DNA from: Erysipelothrix amsterdamensis
GTDB taxonomy: Bacteria > Bacillota_I > Bacilli_A > Erysipelotrichales > Erysipelotrichaceae
Assembly (NCBI RefSeq): GCF_940143175.1
Contig: NZ_OW659496.1
Span: forward strand, 1,054,001-1,118,000
Direction of reading: 5' to 3'
DNA: 64,000 nucleotides
The notes beneath the pieces are model-generated. The model had not been told where the DNA came from. It saw only the letters and a list, made by a program, of their open reading frames with translations, and did not search any database. Each line of letters begins with the position of its first letter. Position 1 is the stretch's first letter. Shown here one piece after another: positions 38,149 through 48,889 of the stretch. Both the position numbers and the translations under genes were made by a program.

Positions 38149-38706
38149 TTATGCACGACCCGAGTATTTACCATCAGTAGTATTAACGAGAACAACCTCG
38201 CCCTCACTGATAAAAAGTGGCACACGAATTTCTAAACCTGTTTCCACAACAGCATTTTTTTGTGCATTTGTTGCTGTATCACCCTTAACTGCTGGTTCAG
38301 CTTGCGTAACGGTTAAAGCAATTTTTTCAGGCAAATTCACACCCAGAACTTCTGATTCATAGAAAACAACTGTAATATCTTGGTTTTCTTTCATGAAGTT
38401 CATTTCCCACTCAAGACGCGATTTCGCAATTTCTAGTTGCTCATACGTTTCACCATCCATGAAAACAAGTTCTTCACCTGCATCATATAGATATTGCATA
38501 ACACGCTTATCGATATGAGCTTGTTCAACTTTATCGCCACCGATCATTGTTAATTCCGTAACGGAACCTGAACGCATGTTGCGAACCTTAGCTTTAATAA
38601 TCATTTGTCTTTGCGCTGTCTTATTATGTGATGTATCCAACACTTGGTATAGGTTGTCTTCATAAATAATTGACATCCCTGCTCTTAAATCATTTGATTG
38701 AATCAT
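38149..38706 (-). CDS. efp: translation elongation factor P
   Basis: A 185-residue EF-P with three OB-like domains. The tip loop is DTSHNKTAQRQMII (Lys in HNKTA near residue 32 is the modifiable position). It relieves ribosome stalling at proline runs. It starts only two bases after comGG, with GGAGGATTAATT upstream, so it can be read with the comG operon. Confidence 0.96.
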   Translation of the reverse strand: MIQSNDLRAGMSIIYEDNLYQVLDTSHNKTAQRQMIIKAKVRNMRSGSVTELTMIGGDKVEQAHIDKRVMQYLYDAGEELVFMDGETYEQLEIAKSRLEWEMNFMKENQDITVVFYESEVLGVNLPEKIALTVTQAEPAVKGDTATNAQKNAVVETGLEIRVPLFISEGEVVLVNTTDGKYSGRA

Positions 38707-38708
38707 AA

Positions 38709-39035
38709 TTAATCCTCCATTTTAGTTAAGTTAAAACTTCCATCATCAATTATATCATAAGAAAACCGATATGACCTAATACCATTTATCGAAACATAAA
38801 CTTTTTCATCTTTTTTTTGTGCTTGAACCTCATAGTACTCATCTTCATACGTGAAATCTTCATCTTCAAAACAAAAATGATCAATTACAAGTCGTTCCAA
38901 TTCAATACGTTCTTGAATACGCTTGATTGATTCCGATAATCGGTAATGCTTGACATATAGCACAGCTGCTTTACTAATACAAAAACAAAGAACAATAAAA
39001 ACGAGATGGGTGCAGCCTATCAGATTACCATCCAT
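38709..39035 (-). CDS. comGG: competence pseudopilus minor protein, ComGG position
   Basis: About 108 residues: an N-terminal hydrophobic helix (LIGCTHLVFIVLCFCISKAAVLYV), a charged helix (SIKRIQERIELERL), then a small beta-rich acidic domain. The sequence alone is divergent; the call rests on position as the last gene of comGA-GG. Its ATG at 39035 overlaps the stop of the shifted comGF frame (ATGGATGGTAA), supporting this start over the TTG at 39059. Confidence 0.65.
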   Translation of the reverse strand: MDGNLIGCTHLVFIVLCFCISKAAVLYVKHYRLSESIKRIQERIELERLVIDHFCFEDEDFTYEDEYYEVQAQKKDEKVYVSINGIRSYRFSYDIIDDGSFNLTKMED

Positions 39036-39395
39036 AAAATTCGAATTTTTCCGATTCAAAAATGTATGTCACCCTACTATCTTTACAACTAAAATCAGTA
39101 ACATGATGCAGTAATATTTCATAACCGGGTTTTTTGATAATATACTTTCCATTAAAACTGATCTCATTGTTTAAATTATTTTTTTGAAAAGTATACGATT
39201 GTCAATGCATTTGACACGTCTACTTCGAATCAGTAATTGTTGCAATTGCAATTCAAAAACAGTATTTTGTTTGACTCGCGGTGCATCCGCAATGAGTTTA
39301 TAGCTCTGCTCGAGTATTTGATTTAAAACTATCAGCAATAAAGGAGTGATTGCGAGACAAACTAAGAACTCAACAACAGAATAACCTTTATGCAT
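39025..39395 (-). pseudogene. comGF: comGF, reading frame broken at an A7 tract
   Basis: From the ATG at 39395 the frame encodes a prepilin N-terminus (KGYSVVEFLVCLAITPLLL; cleavage after Gly, Glu at +5) and stops at 39171 just after seven A (39179-39185). Adding one A opens 48 further codons (NNLNNEISFNGKYIIKKPG onward) to a TAA at 39025-39027 that overlaps the comGG ATG. The joined product of about 123 residues matches the ComGF length. It is either a frameshift mutation or sequencing error in the homopolymer, or programmed or transcriptional slippage. A GTG at 39404 is an alternative start. Confidence 0.75.
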
Positions 39396-39477
39396 AAAAC
39401 ACACAGAGCAGGTATACCATCACACTTAAAAGACACAAACAATACATCACCTCAATATATGTAAAGCAATTAATCAC
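39388..39477 (-). CDS. comGE: miniature prepilin, ComGE position (29 residues)
   Basis: Start GTG at 39477, overlapping the comGD stop (GTGATTAA) with GGAAGG seven bases upstream; stop at 39388. The product is just a prepilin-like helix: INCFTYIEVMYCLCLLSVMV then YLLCVFYA, with Glu at +5 after the FTYI segment and no globular domain. ComGE is normally about 110 residues. It is too short for most gene callers. The call rests on position between comGD and comGF. Confidence 0.55.
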   Translation of the reverse strand: MINCFTYIEVMYCLCLLSVMVYLLCVFYA

Positions 39478-39778
39478 ATCGATACCTTCCAAACCCCAGT
39501 TGTAGGACACATGTATAGTTATTGACCCTAATGGTTCCACCTTTATTAATATTACCGTTTGCATTAAACCAATGATTTTCATGAATCGGAACTGTTTCTA
39601 AGTGTTCCATAGCACTTAATTGATACTCCAACAGAGCAGGTTCGTTTTTAGATTCAACACGAAACGTAAGAAACATTCGCAGTGATACGCTAAGTATAAA
39701 TACCACTAAGAGAAACTCACATAAAGTAAAATTCATACTATACTGCTTGACCATCTTCAATTTGGATAACCTCGCCAT
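39470..39778 (-). CDS. comGD: competence pseudopilin ComGD
   Basis: Up to 102 residues; the prepilin motif is MNFTLCEFLLVVFILSVSL with Glu at +5, and a short globular domain has a C-terminal Cys pair (YTCVLQ, YRCD). The native start may be the ATG just before KQYSMNF or that of MNFTL. It overlaps comGC by about 40 bases. Confidence 0.8.
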   Translation of the reverse strand: MARLSKLKMVKQYSMNFTLCEFLLVVFILSVSLRMFLTFRVESKNEPALLEYQLSAMEHLETVPIHENHWFNANGNINKGGTIRVNNYTCVLQLGFGRYRCD

Positions 39779-40025
39779 TAAAACACTTGTATTGATTTTC
39801 TCTTAGATAACCTGCATTTATAAGCTGATCAACAGTCGTTGGTAGTTCATCATAATTTATTTTGTACTGCATAATTGCTGCATCAACAATTTTCTTTTGT
39901 GCATCACACCCTTTGCGATTAACCATTGTTATTGTTTTTTGGATATTTGGTAACGTCAACATAAATATGATTGCGATAATTGTCATAACGAGCACCATCT
40001 CAATAAGCGTAAAACCTTGTTTCAT
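39738..40025 (-). CDS. comGC: major competence pseudopilin ComGC
   Basis: A 95-residue type IV prepilin: MKQGFTLIEMVLVMTIIAII with cleavage between Gly4 and Phe5 and Glu at +5, then a helix and a small domain (KINYDELPTTVDQLINAGYL). It is the main subunit of the DNA-uptake pseudopilus, processed by ComC peptidase (not in the window). Its ATG overlaps the comGB stop by four bases. Confidence 0.93.
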   Translation of the reverse strand: MKQGFTLIEMVLVMTIIAIIFMLTLPNIQKTITMVNRKGCDAQKKIVDAAIMQYKINYDELPTTVDQLINAGYLRENQYKCFNGEVIQIEDGQAV

Positions 40026-41002
40026 AATCCCTCCATTAGTTTAAGTGGAATCATTACTAGTTCATAGTAAACAACCACAATCATAATTATGTTAATCGAG
40101 ACAAAAACCCTATAAGCAAAAATCATTTTCTTCAGATGATGTGAAATCAAAACATCCGAGAGGTTTAGACACAAATTAAGCGACCTTTCTAAATCATTAA
40201 ACAAGAACCCTTCTCGCATATTACTTTTAATTATAGGGTGCAGTGAGGAATGGGTTAAAGCATCAGAAATATCCTTTCCCTGCTCTAACATTCGCTCAAT
40301 TTCAAAGGCAATCGAACCCGCTAACGTATTCGACAACGAAATACGTAAACACTTGATTGTAGAAAGCGTCGTCTTTGTTTCAGGATAAAGAACGTTATAG
40401 AATAGACAAAACTGTTCGGAAATGTACAAAATAATTAAATTACATTTAATGAGTGTATTCAAACCAGCAATTACAATCATCCGTATTTTACGGTGAAAAA
40501 CAATAAAAGCTATGACAAGACCGAATAGAATAAAAAAAACCTGCAAATAAACGAGTGCTGGACAAAACAAACTTGAAATCGCTGAAAAAAGTGGTTTGGT
40601 TGAAAACACCTCAATTTCTGAAATGACTGTTGGTAAAAGTATTTTTTTATAAAAAACGAGCATGACCAGGACCATAAAATGTAGAAATAGCCAATAACCT
40701 ATAGATTGATGGATCACCTTTAAGCGTTTATATTTACGCGTCAAAACTTCATTATATAGTTTCAAAAGCGTGATACCCGAAACCTTCGGGTACAGTAAAT
40801 AAAACCTTTTTGGAAGCGTACGCTTAAGATATGCATCAAAAGACATATCGTTAATATTTAAGTATTGTTTTATTTCTTGAAACGTTAACCCTACACTTAA
40901 AAGCCTGAAAATCGATTTATCCGTCTCTGTTGTGGTGTAAAACTTTATCGGTAAACGATTGACTGAGTCGATTACGGATTTGAACTTGATCAGCAAATTC
41001 AT
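40022..41002 (-). CDS. comGB: competence pilus platform protein ComGB
   Basis: About 326 residues, GspF/PilC-type inner-membrane protein. Two cytoplasmic helical domains (LLSVGLTFQEIKQYLN and ALTHSSLHPIIKSNMREG) and three membrane segments (near LFLHFMVLVMLVFYK, FFILFGLVIAFIVFH and the C-terminal INIIMIVVVYYELVM). It overlaps comGA by about 86 bases; the start may be this ATG or a TTG at 41014 with AAAGGAG close upstream. Confidence 0.85.
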   Translation of the reverse strand: MNLLIKFKSVIDSVNRLPIKFYTTTETDKSIFRLLSVGLTFQEIKQYLNINDMSFDAYLKRTLPKRFYLLYPKVSGITLLKLYNEVLTRKYKRLKVIHQSIGYWLFLHFMVLVMLVFYKKILLPTVISEIEVFSTKPLFSAISSLFCPALVYLQVFFILFGLVIAFIVFHRKIRMIVIAGLNTLIKCNLIILYISEQFCLFYNVLYPETKTTLSTIKCLRISLSNTLAGSIAFEIERMLEQGKDISDALTHSSLHPIIKSNMREGFLFNDLERSLNLCLNLSDVLISHHLKKMIFAYRVFVSINIIMIVVVYYELVMIPLKLMEGL

Positions 41003-41792
41003 GCTTAAAAACAACTTCTCCTTTCTCTTCTTTTAAATAATGATACAAAATTGCAATAAGTCCTGATTCAATCTCATAATGCGTTGCCCCAAGATCAATA
41101 AGCCGATTTAATGTATGGAAACAACTTCTTGAATGAATGGAAGCGCAGACCAGATGCCCCATATTGACAGCACGTATACATAATTTTAAATCAGACATTG
41201 TTCGAACTTCTCCATATACGATAATGTCTGCATCCATCCTTAACAGCTGATTCAAAATGTCTTCTTGGGTAAGCCTTGATTCGATGGGTTCCAGTTGGAT
41301 CACATGGCTATAAAAATGTTCAATCGGACTTTCAACGCTATAGATAGACTCAGATGAAACCTCTTTAAGCGTATTAAACATTGTCGTAGATTTACCTGAT
41401 CCTGTAGCGCCCGAAAATAAGATGAGTCCTGAACTAGCATTGAAAGATTTTATAAGAGATTTTAGAATTCTTTTATTTGAAATGCATTGGCTAAGAGAAT
41501 GAATCAATACAATGTTTAAAATGCGTATCACTCCGTTTTTTCTTTCAAATGACTCTATTGTAGCAAATCTAAAAAAATATCTCCGTTCGAATATCATCGT
41601 AAAGCTACCAGTTTGAGGTATTTCCTTTTGACTTAAATCAAAGCGAGAAATGTATTTTAAATGCTCATATAACTTGACCGACAAATCATCGTGGATGGTT
41701 TTAATTGTCTGTTTATGTCGCCTGAGGCGAATCACCTGGTACATTTCTGTAATATCAAAGTGTATATCTGTTATTGAGTGTGCAATCGCCAT
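40917..41792 (-). CDS. comGA: competence traffic ATPase ComGA
   Basis: A 291-residue GspE/PilB-family ATPase: Walker A SGATGSGKSTT near residues 131-141, the Asp box ESPIEHF, Walker B-like MDADIIVYGEVR, and the His box VCASIHS. The N-terminus SITDIHFDI is normal for ComGA, but the whole is shorter than the roughly 350 residues of B. subtilis. No good ribosome site is seen. It now begins 38 bp from the boundary of the mobile element. Confidence 0.9.
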   Translation of the reverse strand: MAIAHSITDIHFDITEMYQVIRLRRHKQTIKTIHDDLSVKLYEHLKYISRFDLSQKEIPQTGSFTMIFERRYFFRFATIESFERKNGVIRILNIVLIHSLSQCISNKRILKSLIKSFNASSGLILFSGATGSGKSTTMFNTLKEVSSESIYSVESPIEHFYSHVIQLEPIESRLTQEDILNQLLRMDADIIVYGEVRTMSDLKLCIRAVNMGHLVCASIHSRSCFHTLNRLIDLGATHYEIESGLIAILYHYLKEEKGEVVFKHEFADQVQIRNRLSQSFTDKVLHHNRDG

Positions 41793-41796
41793 TTCG

Positions 41797-41812
41797 GTTG
41801 ATATTTGTCAAC
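41797..41812. promoter_or_regulatory. inverted repeat just before comGA
   Basis: GTTGATATTTGTCAAC, perfect 5-bp arms around 6 bases, 5-20 bases upstream of the comGA ATG. It could be an operator or a translation-control hairpin. The TTGACA within it is too near the ATG to be a useful -35. Confidence 0.35.
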
Positions 41813-41830
41813 AAAGTTTTTCAAATATTT

Positions 41831-41843
41831 ACAAATAAAAAAA
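41831..41843. repeat. candidate left attachment-site repeat
   Basis: ACAAATAAAAAAA, identical to 61772-61784. It is also the T-tract side of the recombinase terminator, so a chance match is possible. Confidence 0.45.
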
Positions 41844-41876
41844 GAGGTAACCACCATTTTTAGTAGTTACCTCTAA
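41844..41876 (-). terminator. terminator of the recombinase gene
   Basis: AGAGGTAACTAC pairs with GTGGTTACCTCT on the minus strand and is followed by seven T. Confidence 0.85.
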
Positions 41877-41889
41877 TCTCATCTATATT

Positions 41890-44084
<2,195 letters not shown>

Positions 44085-44142
44085 AAATTCCCCTTTCCTT
44101 GTAATAAAAAAGCGATTAGAATTTCTACTTTTCCAACCGCCT

Positions 44143-44994
44143 TTACTCATCTATTAAGTTTTGTGCTTTCTTCAGCTTTTCTTTGCTTTGTATTTTTCTT
44201 CTATCAAGTCCCGTTACCCTAAGAGGTAAGCACATCTCTATTATCCTTGAATAAATTCTCCCAAGCATTATATCTTCCTGTTCTTTTTCTATATCCTTAA
44301 AATTAAGGTTTGTCGTTATAATGGTCGGTCTTGCTTTTAAGTATCTTGCATTGATTACATTGTAAATCTGCTCTAAGGCATACTCTGTATTTCTTTCTAT
44401 CCCAAAATCATCAAGTATTAAAAGGGTAGAGCTTGTTATCTGCTCAATATACTCATTTCTATCAAGGTTAAAGCCACCTTTTTGTAAGTCATTTAGTATC
44501 TGTGCAAAGTTTCTCATCTTAACCGTATAGGAATATTCTGTAATTATGGCATTTGCTATCGAACAAGCTATATATGTCTTGCCACTTCCTACATTTCCGT
44601 ATAAGAGTAAACCTACATTGTCCTTTCTTATTTCTTCAAAATGTTTTACATAATTTTTAGCTTTTTTGATGATTTCTTTGTCGGTATCTTCATCAGCATT
44701 TTCAAAGGTATATGCTATTTGATTTTTGGATATAAAGCAGTTTTGCCTTAACCTATCTTGTTTTAACAGTTTTTCTCTTTGTTTTTCTTGTTCAGCTCTA
44801 TCTCTAACACATTTGCAAGCTGTTCTAATAATCATAGGCTTATCTAAGATTGGAATTGCTTTACCGTCTATTCTCTCATTACAAGCCTTGCAATAGATGT
44901 GTCCGTCTTTTTCATAGTGAGTATCTTTGTTGTAGGTAAAATCCGTACCCTGAATTTTTGTAGTTATCATATTTTGATTTTCTTTATTATTCAT
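44143..44994 (-). CDS. DnaC/IstB-like helicase-loader ATPase
   Basis: A 283-residue AAA+ protein: an N-terminal Cys cluster (CKACNER, CKCVRD) likely binding zinc, Walker A GNVGSGKTYIA, Walker B LLILDDFGIE, and sensor TTNLNF. It probably loads the host helicase at the element's own origin. It is separated by a 193-bp dyad-rich gap from the initiator gene. Confidence 0.88.
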   Translation of the reverse strand: MNNKENQNMITTKIQGTDFTYNKDTHYEKDGHIYCKACNERIDGKAIPILDKPMIIRTACKCVRDRAEQEKQREKLLKQDRLRQNCFISKNQIAYTFENADEDTDKEIIKKAKNYVKHFEEIRKDNVGLLLYGNVGSGKTYIACSIANAIITEYSYTVKMRNFAQILNDLQKGGFNLDRNEYIEQITSSTLLILDDFGIERNTEYALEQIYNVINARYLKARPTIITTNLNFKDIEKEQEDIMLGRIYSRIIEMCLPLRVTGLDRRKIQSKEKLKKAQNLIDE

Positions 44995-45000
44995 AGTTTT

Positions 45001-45187
45001 TTCCTTTCTTGAAAATCATCCACAAGCTGTGGACGATTTATAGCATTGTATTTCTCGCACCAGTGGTGCGATATTTTATATATGCCTCTAAAATGTATTT
45101 TAAGACTTATTTTTATCTTGGCTATATTCTGATACCTTTTTAAGCCTTAACGCTCTAAAAACGCCTTTCCACCGTCTTATTTGACAG
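45001..45187. other. candidate replication origin of the element
   Basis: The gap between loader and initiator genes holds two perfect dyads: TCCACA-AGC-TGTGGA (45019-45033), whose arms resemble part of a DnaA box (TTATCCACA), and CGCACC-AGT-GGTGCG (45056-45070). No gene is seen. An origin is inference from context. Confidence 0.35.
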
Positions 45188-45910
45188 TTATAGGCTGTCG
45201 CTATCCTCATAGTTGGTTGAATAGGTTTTAGAAGTTCCATTTTGAATATTTTTCTGTGTTAATTTCTCCTTATCCTGTTCATACCAATTAAGGATTGTTA
45301 CATAGTGGTCTTTATAGTCTGTGCCTTTACTCTTGATATACCTTGACAGCTTTTCAATCATTATTTCAGTATGACCTTGTAATTTATCCTTTAACTTTTG
45401 ATATTCTTCGTCGGTTAATCTAATATTTTTATATTCTCCATAAAGAGAAATTGGGGCAACCTGCTCTATTCTCCCCTTATCTATACTAACCTTATCTAAT
45501 CTACCCTTATCTATACTAGGTTGACCACTTGACAACCTTTGGTTAACCAGATGACAACCAACATTTTCTTCTGAAATATATGTTCCGTTTTCCGTTTGGT
45601 AAAGCTGCTGTTTTTGCTCTATATACATAGTCGGCTTATATCTGTCTTTTCTAATAAAATTATTTATCTTCCAATGAGTAATGACTATAATTCCTCTTTC
45701 AAAGACAATTACAAAACCTTTTGTAATTAGGATTTTTAAGTCATCATCATTTGCCCCTATGATTTTTATTATCTTCTTTGGATTATCCACAAAGCCGTCA
45801 TCATCTGCCCTCATTGATAAATGAAAATATAGGCATTGACTACTTAGTGGCATATCCAAAAATAAATCGCTATCCACTATCTTCAGTGAAAACATTCTTT
45901 TATCTGCCAT
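45188..45910 (-). CDS. replication initiator / phage replisome-organizer-like protein
   Basis: A 240-residue protein. The N-terminal winged-helix region (RMFSLKIVDSDLFLDMPLSS, then LYFHLSMRADDDGFV and NPKKIIKIIGA) matches replication initiators of Firmicutes mobile elements; the C-terminal ITHWKINNFIRKDRYKPTMY and a helical end follow. It would act with the DnaC-like loader. Confidence 0.75.
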   Translation of the reverse strand: MADKRMFSLKIVDSDLFLDMPLSSQCLYFHLSMRADDDGFVDNPKKIIKIIGANDDDLKILITKGFVIVFERGIIVITHWKINNFIRKDRYKPTMYIEQKQQLYQTENGTYISEENVGCHLVNQRLSSGQPSIDKGRLDKVSIDKGRIEQVAPISLYGEYKNIRLTDEEYQKLKDKLQGHTEIMIEKLSRYIKSKGTDYKDHYVTILNWYEQDKEKLTQKNIQNGTSKTYSTNYEDSDSL

Positions 45911-45998
45911 TTGTTTCTACCTTTCTTCAATAAAAAAAGACGATAGATTTCTACTTCTACCGCCTTGCATATTGCTATAATTTTTTCATAATTATATA

Positions 45999-46997
45999 TT
46001 AAATTTTTAAGTCTTTATTATTTAACATCTTACTAAACATATCATGGTACATATCTTTAGAAGATTCTTCTATCTTGGTAATGCTTGATACCTTATTTCC
46101 GGCATCCTTTGATGAGGCTCCGCAAAGATAAAAGGCTTCATTTTCTGTTCCATAATCTATGGCAATATATCTATCGTGATACTTTTTACCGGCTATCTTC
46201 AGCTTCAGGTCTATATTAGGATAATCTTTTCTAAAATCATCTAAAATATTTTTTGTAAGCATATCCTTATTTTTAACATTATCACTAAAGACTATGATTT
46301 GCGTTTTATCTCTTGCAGCCCTTAAAAGTTCAAGTGTTTTAAGCCCTATATAGTTATCTATAACATAAATGCTTTTCTTTGCCGACTTATATATTTTCGT
46401 ATAGGCAACATCCGCTTCTATCTTATCTCCGTTCATCAAAAGGAAATGTTTATATGTTTCCGGATCTATAAAATTGTCCATTACCTTTTTCAAATCTTCT
46501 TTAGTAGCTAATGTGTTAATCTTGCTATCCATCCTTGCAATATCATTTGTATTTTGGTTGGTTTGAATAGCAATTTGCACTAATTCCTTTGAACCGATAA
46601 AATCTTGATTTTCAATGATGAAGTCTTTCATCTGCTTAAATGTTCTAATAAGTGCTTTTGATTGTGTTATAGCAAGTTCACCTTTCAGCACAGTCATAAG
46701 CATATAAATACCTTGTTCTGTAAACACGTAAGGCAATGCCCTACTTTTAGGACTAACATTTGCGGTCAAAAAATTTGATCGCAAATCTTCCAACTCAATT
46801 TTATCTAATCTAAACATAAAATCATCGTCAAATTTTTCTATATTATTTCTTACCTGTTGATTAAACGCTCTTGTACTGTAACCGTATATTTCTGCTAAAT
46901 CAGCGTCAAGCATAACTCTCTGTCCACGAATAAGATAGATTTTTTCTTTTATAGTTTTATCATCTACAATTTTTATCTCTCTTTCTTGCTCTGCCAC
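45999..46997 (-). CDS. ORF6N-domain protein with PLD-like C-terminal part
   Basis: About 332 residues. The N-terminal ORF6N DNA-binding domain is clear (IYLIRGQRVMLDADLAEIYG, then FNQQVRNNIEKF and FTEQGIYMLMTVLKG). The C-terminal half has IIVFSDNVKNKD, KKYHDRYIAIDYG and FYLCGASSKDAGNKV, reminiscent of a phospholipase D/HKD-type fold with one degenerate site. Found often in mobile elements; role unknown. GTG at 46997 behind GGAGG is the likely start. Confidence 0.82.
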   Translation of the reverse strand: MAEQEREIKIVDDKTIKEKIYLIRGQRVMLDADLAEIYGYSTRAFNQQVRNNIEKFDDDFMFRLDKIELEDLRSNFLTANVSPKSRALPYVFTEQGIYMLMTVLKGELAITQSKALIRTFKQMKDFIIENQDFIGSKELVQIAIQTNQNTNDIARMDSKINTLATKEDLKKVMDNFIDPETYKHFLLMNGDKIEADVAYTKIYKSAKKSIYVIDNYIGLKTLELLRAARDKTQIIVFSDNVKNKDMLTKNILDDFRKDYPNIDLKLKIAGKKYHDRYIAIDYGTENEAFYLCGASSKDAGNKVSSITKIEESSKDMYHDMFSKMLNNKDLKI

Positions 46998-47143
46998 AAA
47001 ATACACCTCCAATATATTTTTTTAAGTCAACAACCCGTTGACCTAATATTTTTTATCATAATCAGCTTACATCTAATAAGCCCATCCTATCATTACATCT
47101 TCAGTTTAATTGCTATAATTATACCAAAAATATTACTTCTTTT

Positions 47144-48889
47144 CTATCTCTCAGTTTCCTTGTGGATATGGTCTTTGTTCTTGTAATGCTCCTTAGCCCA
47201 TGCTTTTTGCCTATCCTCTTTTTTAATCTGCCTTTGAAATTCTTCTAATGCCATTTTTACACTTGGTTTTTCTCCTCTTGCAATAGCTTTTTTATAGGCT
47301 ATTTCTATCTCAATATTTATATCTATTCCAAAGTCTTTATTTACTTCACCAACTACATATTTGATATGGTTTATTTGAGAGATTTCCTCTTTTATAAATT
47401 TCTGGTTAAAGGTAAGATGATTTATATCTGTCTGTAACTCTCTTTTTTCTTTCTCCCATTTTTTTGTTTCTATCTTTTCACTTCCACTTAATTTTTTTAG
47501 AATAGATTTTGCTCTAATATATTTATCAATTTCTTCTTTATGGGAATTGTAATATTCTTCTTTACTTGCTCCTGCTATTTTGCTGAAGATAGAATTATCA
47601 GCTCCCTTGTATCTATCATAGATGGTTTTATATTCTTTCATAATTTTAGCTTGTTTGATTATAGTTTCTATGTTCTTAATTTGCTTATTACAATCCTCTA
47701 TGCTTTCCTTATTTTCTTTTAGCTTTGTCAATACTTCATCTTTTTTACACTGTATATCTATGATTGTCTTTAAGTTATTACTGCTCATATAGGATAGGGC
47801 TTTGACATATTTCTTAGAGTCAAAATGTTCTTTTCTCATTCTGCTGTCATAACTTAAATTTTTAGATAGTTCCTTTTGAATTTTATAGTAGGTTTCAAGA
47901 TAGGAATAGACATTAAAAAGGTCTGGAGTTAGGTTATATTCTTCTTGTTTTTCTTTAGAAGATCCTTTCAATAAACCTTTTACCATATTTACCAAACTTA
48001 AAATCCAACTGCTTATTTCTGCAATTTCTTCTTTTATTTTTTTGAACTCAGCATTTAAAGCTATGATTTTTCTGTTATGATTGCCTCTTTCTGTCTGTAT
48101 ACCTTTTTTCTCCATCTGAAAGCTTGCTGTTCCTAAATGAATTTGTGGAAGTTCTTCTCTGCCTTGTTCTTCAAAGGTGCGTGGGTCTATTCTTTTATCT
48201 ATATTATTTTTTGCCAAATGCTCATTTGCTTTCTTTGAAAAGTTCTCCCTCCATTCTTTCGCTTTGTCAGGTTCGTTCCAATCATTTAGATTTACTTTTC
48301 TTGATTTATAGTTTCCACTTTTTAGTTTTATCTTTTCTCCATTTTCATCAAGGATATATTCTTTTCTGCTTTTAGGTTTCCAATTTCCTTTTTCTTCAAT
48401 TTCTCTAAGGGTAAGTAAGATATGGGCATGAGGTTGTTCTTCATTATCACTTGCCATAGGATTATGAATATTACAATCTGCTATCATACCTTTAGATGTA
48501 AAATTTTCTTCTATGAACTCACTAATGAGTTTTATCCTATCTTCTTCATTTAATTCTCTTGGAAGTGTTAAAAGTAAATTTCTTGCAAGCTGTGAGTTTT
48601 TACTTTTCTCTATTTTTTCAACACTATTCCATAGGTATTCTCTATCGGAAAACTCTTTAGGGATATGTTCCGGCAAAAATATTTTCGAAAAAACAAGGTC
48701 ATCTTTTTTAGAGTAATCATGGACTTTTACATAGTATTCATCTCTTAATTTATCTCTTGCGTTATATGCAGCCTTTGCAATTACGCTATGCCCTTTTGAC
48801 CTTGAAACTATATCTACATGGGTATGCAAACTTTTTATCTCCAATTTGTTTAGCTCCTTTCCATTTATGATTTTTATATTTTTAGGCAT
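47144..48889 (-). CDS. MobA/MobL-family relaxase
   Basis: A 581-residue relaxase. The N-terminal nuclease region has SRSKGHSVIAKAAYNARD, the Tyr region DEYYVKVHDYSKK, and the HUH motif EEQPHAHILLTLRE. A long helical C-terminal half follows. It would nick oriT for mobilization by a helper plasmid or ICE. The gap upstream (48890-49263) is the natural place for oriT. Confidence 0.92.
   Translation of the reverse strand: MPKNIKIINGKELNKLEIKSLHTHVDIVSRSKGHSVIAKAAYNARDKLRDEYYVKVHDYSKKDDLVFSKIFLPEHIPKEFSDREYLWNSVEKIEKSKNSQLARNLLLTLPRELNEEDRIKLISEFIEENFTSKGMIADCNIHNPMASDNEEQPHAHILLTLREIEEKGNWKPKSRKEYILDENGEKIKLKSGNYKSRKVNLNDWNEPDKAKEWRENFSKKANEHLAKNNIDKRIDPRTFEEQGREELPQIHLGTASFQMEKKGIQTERGNHNRKIIALNAEFKKIKEEIAEISSWILSLVNMVKGLLKGSSKEKQEEYNLTPDLFNVYSYLETYYKIQKELSKNLSYDSRMRKEHFDSKKYVKALSYMSSNNLKTIIDIQCKKDEVLTKLKENKESIEDCNKQIKNIETIIKQAKIMKEYKTIYDRYKGADNSIFSKIAGASKEEYYNSHKEEIDKYIRAKSILKKLSGSEKIETKKWEKEKRELQTDINHLTFNQKFIKEEISQINHIKYVVGEVNKDFGIDINIEIEIAYKKAIARGEKPSVKMALEEFQRQIKKEDRQKAWAKEHYKNKDHIHKETER

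Noticed and set aside
41797..41812. TTGACA before comGA as a promoter -35
   Set aside because: It lies so near the ATG that the -10 would fall inside the coding region; kept only as an inverted repeat.
41831..41843. Direct repeat taken as proven att sites
   Set aside because: Both copies are T-tracts of terminators, so similarity by function is possible; reported only as candidate.
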